A DNA stretch of 64,000 nucleotides from Cardiocondyla obscurior (Eukaryota; Arthropoda; Insecta; Hymenoptera; Formicidae), in assembly GCF_019399895.1 (NCBI RefSeq), contig NC_091870.1, positions 2,562,001-2,626,000 on the forward strand, given 5' to 3'. The notes below the pieces were generated by a model. The model did not search any database, was not told where the DNA came from, and was given only the letters and a program-made list of their open reading frames with translations. Both the position numbers and the translations under genes were made by a program. Positions 34,201-48,500 of this stretch are shown here, piece by piece. The first letter of the stretch is position 1, and every line of letters starts with the position of its first letter.

Positions 34201-35857
34201 CACTTCAAATTAGAAGCCTCTCCCGTAAGTTATTTCGAAGCAGCAAAGTAAAGGGAGGAATTTTAGCGTGGAAAAAAAAAAAGAAAAAATAAAAAAGGAA
34301 ATCGGCTTAAACTGTATTACGCAAATTTACATAAACATTGTGTTCGAAGGGATCTCAAGATATTTCCTCTAATAGCCAGCTGTTTTAACGCAAATTTTAA
34401 AATATATAAATCTCTCTATTAATGCATTTGCACGACCGACCGATGTAACGGAAAGTCTGTGTCACACCTCGTCTATATGCTAAAGAAACAATAGGAGTGA
34501 CGTATCGAATTTATAAAATTCTCATCAATAATGCTTTCGAGGATGGAGCTCGTTATCATATTCATTATCGACAGAAGTTTTCACTCCCATGCAAAAATTG
34601 CACCCGCATAAGCTCTCGTTCAAGTGCAGGAATATTAATGTACTTACATTGTGAATATGAGTACAAAGAGGACATCGGCGCGATAAGCGGCGGATCGATA
34701 GGGCCGGGAACAAGTCGTTCGTATGATAAAGTACTAAATTGCAGCCGCGGCAATATTTCATAATGTATCCACGCCGGTCATTATCGCCCTCCGCGACGTG
34801 TGCGCGCGGACATTTTTCGAATCAATTAAGCGCACTCCGTGAAAATCATGAAAATCGGGCGAAAAACAGATCTCGTACGCGGGAAATAATATCGCCGGCC
34901 GAGCTGTTGACAAAAAAACATCGCGTGATAATATTCCACTTGTGATTACATGAAATTTCCCTCCATAAGAGACCGCTTGTATTCCGGTGATATAATTTTG
35001 CATTCGTATGCTTATATCAATGTGAAGTCGCGAGAGAAGGCAACGAGCAAAAAAAGAGAGAGAAAGAAAGAAAAAAAAAAAAAAAAAAGAGAAAGAAAAA
35101 CGCAAACCGAGCATCAAAAGCGCATAATTTCAGCTTAACACGGACGCCACTCGAAAGAGCACTCTTGCCCCGCTTCGTTATTGGCAATAAACCTCAACCT
35201 GTTCTTTGCGTGTACGCGATTTCGCGAGCGCACGCGCGGCCTCACCTATGTTGCCCGAGCGAATTCGTGCGGCATCGAACGGAGGTGCATTTAACTCTCC
35301 GCACGTGTGCGAGTTCACGAGCCATTGAGATAAAACGCGCAGTAAATAAACAGGGGCCGCCCGCGCTATTATTTGCGGCAAGAAATATTGAATCGGGAAA
35401 GCTGGCCGGACGTGTCGCGCGCGCGCGCATGTTTAAGTAACGCGAATATACCGCGGGTAAGCGCGATAAAGTGATACGCGCGTGTATGTCGTCGTGACAA
35501 CGGCACGCGTAACACCAAAAATTCAGCTGACAGGTGGTCATCGCATTCGCGTTAAGCGCCCGCGATCATCGAAGCGAATTATTCGTTCACATTTATTTGC
35601 GCTTCTCGATTCGACTTTGATATGTCGCAAAAAGGGGAGTTTCGTTCCGTGCCTATATTAGGCTTCCTGCTTTAATAATCGTCTCTGCGCGATAAAGAAC
35701 TGAGCGATAAAAAATTTGGAGCCCTGCGTCTTGAAATTATTATCACGCCGCACAAGAGGGGTAATTTAAAACGGTAGTAATATTATCGAGTTGAATAATA
35801 AGTTCGCCACAGCGTCGGGGTATATGATTACATTTCCTCGTTATGAATTGGAATAAT

Positions 35858-36018
35858 GATAATTTGTTGGGAGGGGTGAGGACTATCGGAAGTACATTTA
35901 TCGAATTCGAATTGAGTTCGGTTATTATTAAATTAAAATAATTATAATTTGTTGTCAGGCTATCCAAAGTACATTTATCGAATCAAATTGAGTTTACCCG
36001 CTGTTAAATTAATATCAG
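35858..36018. repeat. Imperfect tandem duplication, ~80-bp unit
   Basis: Two adjacent copies share AATTTGTTG (35861 and 35946) and AAGTACATTTATCGAAT (35890 and 35967), followed by ATTGAGTT and a TTAAATTAA stretch. The offset shrinks from 85 to 77 bases because of small indels. Non-coding. Confidence 0.75.
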
Positions 36019-38380
36019 ACGCGCGATACACAAGCGCGTGATAATACCCCCGGGGGAAATAGAATTTTCGTCAGAAATTTGACTTCCCCAATTTTTCCAA
36101 TCGCACGCCACGAAATTGTCCACGACGGGAAGCCCCCGTGACCTACATAACGAAAGCAGATATCCTTGCGTAGCGAAGCGAATCGGGAATTGGGGATTAA
36201 AGAGTTCCATCGCGCCGCAGGACGAGATGTCAGATCGGACGGCGGTGGGAAATCGTCCAAGTTTCCAGGTCGATAGGGCGTACCAAGGAGGGGCGATTCA
36301 AGAGCCGACCAGGAAATGCAAAGAAGAGGAGGAAGGAGGCGCGGAACCGAAGAGGAACCGGAGATCGGCACGAAGGAGTGGCGGATTCTCTCTCCCTCTC
36401 TTACGACAAGGAAAGAGAGAAAGAGAGATAGAGAAAGGAGGAAGAGGGTGGAAGAGAAATGAGAAGGGAACAATTGAATCAGCGAAATCAAGCTCCCGCG
36501 ATCGAGAGGGCTGAAACGCGCTCGAGCGCGATCACGACCACTCGCGAATTTAAATGCTACCACCTCGTACAAAGTCGACGTGTTCGACCACGCGGTCACC
36601 GGAGATTCCGAAAGAGGGACGGGAGGGGAGATTTAACTGGTATACGCGGAGGACACGGCGCGCCGCATCGCCATCTCCGGAGATGCATATCCGTTCGAGC
36701 TCATCGCTCCGCTTTCTCTCTCGGCATCCTATTCGAGCTACCACCGATTTAAGTTGTTAGGAATAAATCTCTCGCCTCTCCCACGTTTCTCTCTCCCTCT
36801 CTCACGCGTCCGCTCGTATTACCCACCGTCAAAATTAAATACACACAATCGTGGAACCTCGCGGAATTACGAAAATGTCAAAGTTACTTTGAATAATGGA
36901 TTTCGCGTAATACCAGCCGTGTTTTCGTAACATCAAGTGCACCGGGATTAGATTCAACCGTGACGTGATGATATTCGATATCGTTTGCCGTGCCGTCAAA
37001 TCTTGATTCACGCCTAAATATAATTTGCATCTCGTCGGTCAGCTCGGAACAGGTGTGGCGTTTCACTTGCGTCGTAAACGCGCGAGTTTCACGTTTAAAA
37101 TTTTCACACGCCTCGCGGATTTTATTCGCACGTAATCGGAGTATCGCGGAGCGCGCGGAAATATTTTCTCTATCTTTCGAGTGCGCGAAATAGCCGGCTG
37201 TAAAGAGAGAATCATAACGTCTCGCCTAACAATTGTGCTAAATAAAAACGTTGCCGGCGCAATCGCGGACGGTTAATAAAATTCTTCCGAAGTTTTTCAA
37301 TGAATCCCGTTCGCAATCGCGACTATAATCGCAGTCGCAGTTGTAATTGCAAAAATGCCGATAGTCACGGCTTAACGAGCACTTTACCCCGTTTCTGAAA
37401 ATATCCCGGGCTTCAGTTTTCGCGATTCTTACGCGTCGTTGCGAAGCTTTTGTTTCCAGCCAAAATAATCCGTTTATTTCTATCGGATAGCAGTTCGCGA
37501 TCGTCGATCGACTCCAGCCATCCGAATTAACGACGTATCAAGAGCCAAATGTAGCTCTAATATTTACCGGATATCCGGAAAGAAGCTAATCTTTCGATGC
37601 GAAATTGTACGTCGTCGTCGCAGCGTGTAATCGGACGAGCGGGACTCGATTGTACTCGATCGAGTGGGCCATTGACCTGCGCGCGATCGACCGGACTCAA
37701 ATTTAATCTTCTAATCCGAGCAGAGAAGAATCGCAAGAAAAAGAGAGAGAGAGAGAGAAGGGGGAGAGAACGTGCACATCAGGCACGAACAGTTTCCTTG
37801 CCTTCGTCACCATGCGCAGCTTTTTCGTGACGGCGAGTCAGTAGCGTCGACAATTTTCCATCGGACTCACTTTTAACGGAATTGGACGGTTCGCTCGGAT
37901 TTTACGACGCCCCGGCTCTGTCTTCCGTGTACGTACCTACGATCGCTCGGATCTCGGCGTCCAGGAAAAATAGAGAAAAATACGAGGGAAATATATCGGT
38001 AAAGCTGTCCCGCGCGCACGCGGGCTCGAGCGCGCATATTGAGCCAACGTCTCCTCCTGACAGACGTATTGAGACGTTTATACGATATCTGGGGTGCATT
38101 TAGGACTGGCTCAACTTAGTTCACGGATACACTCGATATGCCAGGGCGCATCCTACATACGTAAGCGAACTCGAGCACATCGGGACTTTTGCGAGCGACG
38201 CGATAAAAGTGCTGCATACTGAATATATTCACGGTTCGATGAAATTTTCTTAAGCAACCTTGTTTATCCGTCGGGCGTCGCGTATCCAGTCGAGGCGTAA
38301 AAAGAAATCATCGGAGTCGTCGTCACCTCGATGACGTGTGAAGATACTGCGCGGAGAAGCGAAGGGAACAATTTAGAAAG

Positions 38381-38407
38381 AAAAAAAAAAAAAAAAAAAA
38401 AAAAAAA
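38381..38407. repeat. A27 homopolymer
   Basis: An uninterrupted adenine run followed by GGAGAAAAAAAAAG. Simple sequence. Confidence 0.9.
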
Positions 38408-41400
38408 GGAGAAAAAAAAAGTTGAAGTTACCTCTCTCTGCCGGCGTACTTTCTCTCGAAATGCGAGGTCGCGCATGTGCCATGATTTTCTTTTATTCGT
38501 CAATTTATCTGAGAGCGGAGGGTATCCTCGGGACGGATATACCGAGGGAAAATATAGGTCACCGACGAGGACGCGGACGATTTATCGTACCATTGAGTTT
38601 TGTCTCCCCCGTTTTCTACTATTTGAATTACGGAAGTAATTCAGTTAGAGTCCAAAAGGTACCAGGCCGGCATCGAACTCCAGGGCTCCGCGCGGAAAAC
38701 AGAAAGCACGGCTGGCGGCGGATTTTCGCCGAAACAATTTCCACGTGCGAATGGCCGCTCCGCGGTGCACGCAGATTTTCTACTTGAAAAATGGCTAACG
38801 TCTCTAGAAAATAGTGACAAAAAGGCAGCGCTTTTTTATTCGCATCAGTGTTTCCCGCGTAGAACCTTCCCCCTCTCCGGCGTGTACATTTGTCGGACGT
38901 CACGGCACGCCGCGCGCAATTTCCGCGGGCGACCACTCGAAATTTTTCTCTCCGGCCGCGCGAGACAGAACGAAGCACTTAATAGCGTAACGCAAATCGG
39001 GGGTGGAAGCGAGCACTGATTCAGCGGGGGTTGCTCTATCTGCGGACAGGCCAGCCCGCGTTATTTCGGTCAGTAGCCGGTCGGTAGCGTGCAAGCGGCT
39101 CCGCAATTACTCCGCTTTCTAATTTGGTTTCTGGCCGTCCTACCGTCGATCTAACGATCAAATCACGTGACCTCCGCGGCCGAAGAGTCGACGGTAGGTT
39201 AAAGTGTGCCGTAACGTAAGCCGTTCCTTCACGTCCACTTTCGCAATATGACACTCGTGTTCCCCTGCAGTTAAGAGATTTTCCTATCGCGTGAATATGT
39301 GCCGGTGAAACGAGGGAGAGTCTCGTTTTATTTCAGCCCCTCTACTTATTCCTTTCTAAAAGCAAATGCATCTTCCTTTACCTGCGTTGGGAATTTTCTA
39401 ATTTATACAAAACGTATGACACATTAAACCGGAGATGAACGAGTGACGTATGTCGCGATAATAAACTTAAGTTCACTTCGCTTTTACCGCTCGTAAATTG
39501 GGGGAAAAGAGAAAAAGAAAAGCAATAAGATTGTTAAAACTATAATTTCGCCCAGAGCGCGGAGGGTGCAATCGAGAAAGTTTCGCCGGGTAACTGCCGA
39601 ACACCATCGGCCGTCAATGATCCATTTAATCCGCGGGTAATTGACCGCCGCGCGGCTCTCCAATCTCGGCGCTAAAGAATTCGCGAGTAACTTTTCGAAA
39701 TCTGTCGCTCCGAGCTTTGTGTTTCGTTGCACGGCGAAACTACGGGCAAACTCCATCTTCGGGAAACATTGCTTTCGAGCGAGCGGACGGCCGGGTTGCC
39801 TTCTCGCTTCCGATCGCGATTCCGCGCGTGGACATTGAAGTTTTACGGAGCGTGAACGAAATACGTGGGAGGGTGACGTGGGGAGGCCGCGGGAGAAACG
39901 AGCTGAGTCGTGAGAGAAGACTTTCGTTGCCGGCGATATTATAGATTCCCTTGAAGAGTGCAAGGTTGCTGCCTGCTGGCGATGAATGAAACACCGCCGC
40001 GCGAGAAAAACGAACGACATTTTTCTATACGACGAACGTGACGGAGCAGTCGAGATTATTAATATCGTTGGAAGGGAAAAAAAAAAAAGAAAAAAGAAAA
40101 AAAGAAAGTACAAGACATTTATAGCGGAAAGTGACAGTTTCAATCAGCAAACGAGATGCACCACTGAATCCTGCGACATTACGAGATGTCTCACGGTCTC
40201 TACTTGAATTCTGTTCTCTCGGGTATCTCTATTCATTAGATTATTCGGGATCCCCGCCGCTATTATAGCGATTTGCACCGCTATTAAGTTGAAATTGCAT
40301 CGGGGCGCTGCTATATTTCGCATGCCGTAGAATACTGAATAGCGACATGAGATATTTACTAAATCGTAACGCGAGATACGAGATATTTAATGTATAATGC
40401 ATCAGCTGAGCGTTCAGAATTTTTACGACATTTTTCTATAAATCCTACGAGAGATAGCGCCCGGTGAATGAATAATTTCATCGATGGGATTCAAAAATTC
40501 ATGCAATTATGGATTAGAGAGACGCGATGTTTACCGCGTGCACCGTTCAAAGGAGGGGTCGGTCTACAATATCAGCGAATTTAAAAGTACCAAAAATTCC
40601 TTTCCGGTCTGTAATTTTAATGGACTTAATAAGAAATCGTTTTATGCGTTAGCAAACAGCGGGGTCTCTTTAACCAGAGTTTCCGAGCCCATTAAACGTA
40701 AAAATGTGTTACGCCCGCTGGCGGGCGAGCTTGCTTTAACGTAGAAATAATATTAGAAAGTTTTCGACGTTACTCCGCTAAAAGAGGCGATATCGCCGTA
40801 TAGTATTGCATCGCCAAATTATTACACTTTATCGTGGCGAAAAAGGTAGCATCTAACCGGCCGCTATCTATCTGTTTTATGCACGTACACGCGGGACATT
40901 TGGCGAAATAAATTTCATCACGTAACGCGTAAAATTATTCCACACGCGCGACAAAGAATAACTAAAATTCCTGTAACCGTATCTGATGTCGCGCGGGGAA
41001 AATGCAGCGCCACTAATATAAAACAGAAACATACCCCGACCGGGGCGGTCGGTACCCCCGCCTCCCCGTTACCGCCCTCATAATAGTTCCCGCCGAAAAT
41101 TCATGCTCTAAAAATGCGCCCACGACATCCGTAAAGTCTGCCAGTCGTGAAAACTCGGGGTGCGACTACGGCCGACGTATACAAATACGGGCCCCGGGTA
41201 CACCGAATTCCGAGTGAAAGCACTAAAAAGAAATTTATTCATAGCTCGCATCTATCCGCGGGATAACATCTTCCGGAGCCACGCTTCGAGAAATATATAC
41301 GTCACGCGTTCCGCGCGGGCGATCGATCGCGCCCGCCGCGGGTTCCTCCAGAATCCCTTTTCCCCGGATTCTATGAATATTCACGGGCGGAGGGGTGTTT

Positions 41401-41432
41401 GCCTCCCCCGTTTCACGCTCGTACTTTTTGCC

Positions 41433-41451
41433 GGTCGGTCGGTCGGTCGGT
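41433..41451. repeat. (GGTC)n microsatellite
   Basis: About five GGTC units in tandem in a GC-rich stretch. Confidence 0.8.
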
Positions 41452-43772
41452 TCATAATCTCTCGCTCTCTCATTGGGTTAAATCAACATCGCTCGGGCCG
41501 CGCGGACTCCGCTCGTTGACGATTGATCGACGCGCGAGATCCGGTCGGCTTAGACCGCCGCCGCGCCGACAAAATTTCCCGCGTCCCTTTTAAGACGCAC
41601 GGCACGCTAAAAACTTTAATTAATTTTGCACGTCGTAGCTAAATGCTCGACTAAAAGGCGAATGGAAGTTTAAACGCGAACGGCAACCGTCGAACTCTTA
41701 TAGCTCGTGAATACGTAATGCAGTGCTCTACCGCTGCAAATGTAATCTGCCATAAAAAGAACAGCAGAGAATACACTCTAGAGAAAATAAAAATTGCGAA
41801 AATAGCGAGAAAAAAAAAAGAAAAAAAAGAAAAAAAAATAAAAAAAAACATCACCGACAGCCTTTGTTACGCAGAATGTTCGATGTGTCGCGACAAATCC
41901 TTCCCAGGTATCGGCGAACGTACAAAGGAAATCGACTCTGCGTTTGCTAATTAATACTTCTGTTCTTGTATAATAAAAGCGAATTCGATAGCCGCGCCTC
42001 GACAGTCGTTACGACCGGGACGGCTACGGGAAATTCTGTTTTCACGCGTGCGGTTAATGAATGCGGCAGCCCGTAATTAGTTATTGGTTTTAGCACAGCG
42101 GACATACGTTTATGCGCATTGTGGCCTAATAACCGTGCAACAGACCTTCGGACGGCACCTGATGCAACATTACTAGCCGCATACTAATCAAAGCTGCTGC
42201 GAAGGAAATATTATATAAGTATCGGCACGAATCTCTGATTCTGCAATACCGTACCCGTATAAAAAAAAAACGAACACTAATTTTTCGGATCCCCGTCAAC
42301 GAAAGACACGATTACGCGGATCTTTAGCAGCCGCGACGCGTCGGAAGGGAAAATTTAGAAGCATTCCGGTAAAGTCGGTCAGATTCGCGCTCGCGACCTC
42401 TCCCGGCATAATTAGCCGAGACAATTTTACGTCGCGGATGTTAACGCGGGATTCAACGGAAATATTGCCGGATATCAGTGCCGGCGGAGCCGCCCCCGTC
42501 GGTCGTAACGTGACTCCGTGACCCGAGGTTAACTGCATCTGCTGCCGCGAAACAAACTGAATACTAATAACGGCGTCTAGCGCGCGCCGTCGTATTACAA
42601 CATTGAGTGCCAAGTGTGGCCCGGTGTCTGCTATATCACGCCGTGTATCTGCAGAATCCCAACCCTCGTAGATCTGATAGGCGAACTAGGCCACATCTCT
42701 CTCTCTGTCTCTCATTTCTCTTGCCTTCCCGCTGCCGTACTGACGTACCGCCGCCGCCGCGCCTCTGCAAAGACTCCGCGAATTAATCTGCCACATTTCG
42801 CGGAATATCGTTGACAGCGACGAGATATGCTCCACGCACCGTACGTGATTCGCCTGCCTAATTAGTTCGCGGGCGCAAGATCGTCTCGCAGTTTTGCGCG
42901 GATAATATGTAACAACTGCCTTAGATCTGCTAACTGTTATTTGCCCGGTGTAAAATGTAAATTGCGCGCGCCGACGCACCTACGTCTGTTTGCCTTACGT
43001 AATTAGTCGCAATCTCACACTATCGTTTACCTTATAATCGATTTCTGCGTCGCTCATATTATGCGAAAGCGTTTTCTGTTAATATCGGCCCGCTCCAGAT
43101 TACGTTCCGAGATGAATTTCGAAAGAGCGACAACTCACTTGCATATGCGCTCGCTCGCGTGACTTCCATTTTTTTTATTCCCACGCCGGATCAACGTCCG
43201 TTAGAAAAAATTAATACCGCTTACCTGAAACAGAAAAAGAAAAAATAATTTATAAATTACAATAGTCTATAAAGGTTTCGAGGAAATGGTACGTTATAAA
43301 TTAAAATACAAGTCTATAGAATAAATTAAAAAATTTATTATACCTGTAATACAATACAATTTACAGACCAGAAACAAACAAAAAAAAAATAAAATAAAAA
43401 AACAGCAGCGCTAACCAAAGGGTCGAATAATTAACAATTAATAGGCGATCTTAATCCGAGAATGATCGTATTTCCCCCCGATGTACGCAAGAACCCTCGA
43501 TAAAAGATAACACCCAAGTCGAACAAAAAGCCAATCTATCACTCGAACCGGATACGATCGCCCTCCGTCTCGCCGTTTTGCCAAGCGCCGAATCGCGCGC
43601 GCGATCGACTCTCGGCAGCGAGATTTCGAAGCCAAAACGTTACCGTTCCGCGCTCTCTCGTCGATGCATAAATCTGTTCGCGGCAATTACGGTAAAAGGG
43701 CGGTTAATAATTGACCATTGGGGAATCATCAAATATTTAGGAGCTGTATGTGGCAGTAGCGGGCGAGGCGAA

Positions 43773-43791
43773 AGAGAGAGAGAGAGAGAGA
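43773..43791. repeat. (AG)n microsatellite
   Basis: Nine to ten AG units followed by AAGCGAAGGG. Simple sequence. Confidence 0.85.
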
Positions 43792-45494
43792 AGCGAAGGG
43801 GGTGAGCATGGGATCCCGTAGCCTCACCCCCGACACGAGCCACCCCGCAGCGGCGTCCAGTCGCAGGCTTCTGGCATTTAATGGCAATGCGGTTTACGCC
43901 GACTAGGCTCGCGAACCGGCGCCGGAGGTCAGGACAGAACTTTCCCAGGGATATTTGTAGGTTAGTTATGGCTTTTACACGCGAGGTCCCGGTCGGGTCA
44001 GGCCGCATTATGCGGTACTCGCAAGGCGCGCGTCGCCCTACTCAATTTAGCCCCGGTTACTCCGCGGCGAAATGAACGGAGGGTGGGGAGGGAAGGAAGG
44101 GGGGGCTTGAGCTCGGAAGCACCCCGCGTCGTGGACCTTACACCAACGGGTACGATGTCGGTCCGAAAATTCTTAGCGTCTCCGCCCGAGCTGCCCTTGC
44201 GGATATCCGGTGGCCCGTGCAAATCAAATACCTCGAATAGATTCGAATGCGGGAGTTTTCGATCCGAAATATTCGGATACAGGAATTTCTCGAGTATCGA
44301 ATTTTCTGTTACATTGTTCGGCGATTCGAGCGTGCCTGTCGGCGTCTAAATATCAGGCGCCGATATTATCCTATCTCCGATGTAATTCCGCCGAAGTTTC
44401 ACGGAGGCTATTAATTTAATAAACATATTTATAGCGCGCACCGGCGGTGCGCGAAACGGGGCTGCTTGCACAGCGGCGGTACACGACGCAGAAAGGTACG
44501 GCGGGGGAGAGTTAATTAACAATATATAAAAGATATTCGGGACTTATTTTCGCCGGGCGTGTACGATGCGAATGCGAATTCGCGCCGATCGCATTAAAAT
44601 CCCAATAGAAATGCAGAACGAGGGCGATGTAGTTTCGCGTAACAAATGGCAGAGGGAAAGCCTCTTATTCGCGTCGCCGTGTTTTGATTAAAACCGCTTT
44701 TAATGAGACCGTCGTAGCGCCCTGTCCCGACTATCAAAACGCGCGGGCAACGCCGGCATTAAACGTCCGCTAAGTACGGAGTCTTTCATTAATTGCGGTC
44801 AGGATAAAGGCTCTTGTTTTGCATGCAAACCGACATAGCCGGCGGTCCGACCGCCGGGCCGTCGCCACCGCCAAGCTGGCCGGGGTCGCTTTGCTGTCCG
44901 GCCTACGTGACATCATCGAGAACACCTGCACACGAACGGACCATTACGCCAGCCGACCGATCGCCGGCTCGATATATCACGCTTTCGTGGTCTCGAGACG
45001 GCCCCGAGGCGCAAAACCCGGCGCGTGTTCTTCCCCATCTATCGTCGATGCAGAGAATCGATACGCCCGAATATTTACTGTTTTCGCGGTCCGGCCGCGG
45101 GATTTATCGCGCATCACGTACGGATTTTCATCGGACAATATACGTAATCCATGGAATTCAATTTACAGTCGGAGAATGAGCGCCGGTCGATCGGGAGTGA
45201 TCATGTTTGGCGGTAGCGCCAAAAATTGAAGGCCAGCTCACCGATTCTCTATCTTTCTCTTTCTCTCTCTTTCTCTTTTTCTCTCTTCTCATCCTCGGTA
45301 TATCGAGTTCCAATACGCTACACTCGACTACGACTGCTATAAGCCGAAACGCTATATATTTCGAGTATGGTCGCTGCAAAGCGCGAGCTTCACAAAGTTC
45401 GCCGGTCTTTGTCGCAAATAATTGGTGTCGGACAACTTGAAATTGATCGAGTTACGGAAGAGACTCGCGACTTGTAATTGAAGGCGTTCCAGGA

Positions 45495-45496
<2 letters not shown>

Positions 45497-45537
<41 letters not shown>

Positions 45538-45549
45538 ATCTCTATCTCT
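45497..45549. repeat. (TC)n then (TATCTC)n microsatellite
   Basis: About 17 TC units followed by TATCTC repeats. A related pyrimidine tract lies at about 45251-45290. Compound simple repeat, likely length-variable. Confidence 0.9.
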
Positions 45550-48500
45550 TAGAAAATCCCACCGGGTCGCAAGAAATGCGCTCGCCCACGCGCATTTCCC
45601 AATTTGTTAATGTTCATTCGTCGTGATTACGCGGGCGCGCGGTAATTCCCGGAGCTTCTTCTTCCCGTAACTCCGAGAGTCCTTATGGATCTTGAGAAAA
45701 GCCGGGCACGTACCTAGTTTCGTCCTGTAATTTGTGACCAGGGGATTGGAGCCCGGCAATACGATAGTGAACCGGCGAAGGGGCGGGCAGGTCAGTAGCA
45801 TCATTAACGTCGAATAGGATATTCAGGCAGTTTCGCGCACACAGTTTCGCCTCGGTTGAGTTTCATCTGAACGGCTCTCCCTCCATGTAATTAAGCTGCG
45901 AATCGGTATGAAACGACTAAAAGCTTCCGAAGTACAACGGCGTCCGTCCGCGCCGTTCACCACATCGTATATGTATATACATATATATATGCGCGAGCTC
46001 ACACACATGCACGCAAGTGCACACGTTTATACCAACACCTAACAGCGCGTTGAGAGCATAGTTGGTGTTGATCACGCAGGAGCGCGAGATACGCGCGGCC
46101 GCAGAAATTCCGGACGTACGTAAGCCGATTTACGTGGTTTGAGGTCCGAGCAACGCGATTAATTTCCAAAATCGTTGAAGGAGACACAGCGCGAGAGCGC
46201 AGCATCAAGAGTTTGCTCGCAAGGGTCAAGTCGTTTAGATTACCTGACAACAACGATAAGCCAAATCAATTTTCAAGTTACGTAAAAGACGTTCAAGTCC
46301 CTCGTTTAATCGAATTATTTCTCTAAACCAACTTTTTACTACAGATTTTTCCTCGGCGTTATATCGAACCGCGACACTAATATGCAGACGTAATTCTGCT
46401 TCTGTAATTTTTTTTATTTATCTATTCATTTATTTTTTTTTTTATGCGAGACACGCGCTTTAATTTCTCGTTTTACATAAATGGACTGTGGTCTCGGCCT
46501 GGTTTTATACGCAATAAATGAAGAACCTCACATTTTTTTTAATAAAAGAAGAGTAAATTGATTTTGAATAATAGCGGAGATATCGCGACAAATGCAATAA
46601 TAATACGATAACAATTTCCACGCTGATCGAAAGAGAAAATGTTAAAAAAATAACGGAAGCCCGTTTTCAAATACTTCCGATATCTTCGTTACAATAATGG
46701 ATGAAAAGCGCGATTGAATCTTACGATCAACGTCGATCGAATATCATTATATCATAGGAATATTATAATACCATCGGAATCTCTCAGTGACTCGTTATCC
46801 CTCAATTGTCTTCCATGTTTCATACAATCGTTCTTTTTTTTCTTTTTAATTATAATACCTCGATTTTATAATTATTATCATTATTTATATTATTAACCCG
46901 GCACGTTTATATATATAATATCAATTTTTCTTCGCGAGGTTCACTCAGAGATTCGATGCCACGTCAAACAAGAGATAATTTTTAATAACGATTTCAATTC
47001 GAATTAAATGAAAAATTAAAAAGCGATCTCGTGCTCCATTTCCGAGGAACCAGCCGCCGTCCGAATTCGATACGCAATTAAGATACCCTCGGGGATAAGA
47101 GAAATCCCGATTTGTGTACAATCGATACCGAGTAAAATTAGCAAGATAATTTAGATCGGCAATCGAGATTGCGCGTGATTCTAGGTAGGAGCAGATTACC
47201 GAGGGAAGGCGGTGGCGGTACCACCTAAGCCCGCAGCCGCGTTTTAAAGACAATACCGCTGGTATTCACCCTTGACCTCGTCCCCGATTTAATTCAGAAT
47301 TTATTCGCGTGTTCCCTAACCAGCCGCGGCATAAAACTCGCTCGCTCGATTCCTACCGCGATTACGAAGTCTCGATAACGGTTGACGGACGGCGGCGAGT
47401 TTCTTACGTTACGATTTCGCCCGATGGCTGTGAATCGATACAACCGGCTCGAAGTTTACTATCCTGTCCGTCCGGAACGCGAGCCCTTTTTTTTTTTTTT
47501 TTTTCTTTTTTTTTTTTTTGTCAGCTCCGTAAATCTCGAGGTCACTACGTCCGAAGACAAACAGTTCCGGATTTTTAGCCGACGACCGAGAGATTCAACT
47601 GGTCGGTGCCAAGAGTACGAGAAAAGGGACGCTATTCTTGTCGAATAAACCCGATCGTGACTCAAGGACAGAAGCACCGTTGAAAGTACATCTCGTCATT
47701 CATTGTCCGGCGAAAGACCAACGTAAATGTTTTTCTATCCGAGAGATAACTTTCGTCAGCGAAGAAATTATTCTTGTAACCGTCAAGTTGGCAAAAATCG
47801 TGCAAGCCGTTGTAAAAATGCACGGACGAACGTGGTCGCGTGAAAGCGAGAAGATCGGTATATCTATTCAAAGTCAGTTTAAAATCAACTGAATTTAGTT
47901 TAATTTAATTAATTTTAATTACGTATAGCGAGGTCGCTGTACACACTAATAAAGACAAATGAGTTGCACGTTCAGTCGTGTAAAAATAAAAACTCATAAT
48001 TATATATTATAGGTATTAATTAGTCACTTTTATTTCATCAACTCGTGCTTTTTTTTTTTTCTTTTTTCTTTAAGCACAATTTTTTTTTTACGTGCAAGTT
48101 TCAATATTTATAATTATGATTTTATTACAATTTAAAATAATGTGCTACCCTTGCTCCACTTTATGCGCCCACGTTCCACTTTCTTCTTACGATAATGTAC
48201 AAACATAGAAGATTCAACAACTGCAAAGGTCTACACACCGTTTTCTGCGGCGGCGATTCTGTGACGTGGAAAAAGCAAACCATTCTCCGTGGTAGAAGAG
48301 TAAAGACGGTAGACTAACAGACAGGAAAGAAGAAAGTGCCCGGAAAACCACGTGAAAACCCTACCTTTCCCGTACTTTTCCCCGAAGATTTTTTTAAGAC
48401 ACTCCACCACGTCCGTCCGAAGTTTTCACACTCGTCGTACTTCTCGCTTCGACCGCTTAAATAAGAAATACAATACGGAGCTTTTAACGCGGTACACGTT

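Noticed and set aside
36015..36599. 194-codon minus-strand open frame
   Set aside because: It crosses a GA/TC-rich tract giving a serine/leucine run, and shows no recognisable domain or splice-supported boundaries.
38655..38700. Minus-strand tRNA B-box-like string (GAGTTCGATGCC)
   Set aside because: No A-box at the right distance and no cloverleaf pairing; not a tRNA.
39484..40143. 219-codon minus-strand open frame with a hydrophobic start
   Set aside because: The hydrophobic segment is translation of a polypyrimidine tract; the remainder is low-information arginine/serine-rich sequence in CpG-rich DNA with no family features.
42296..42613. Minus-strand 105-codon frame with protein-like composition
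   Set aside because: No match to a family I can name and no convincing splice sites; kept only as a note because its composition is less biased than other chance frames.
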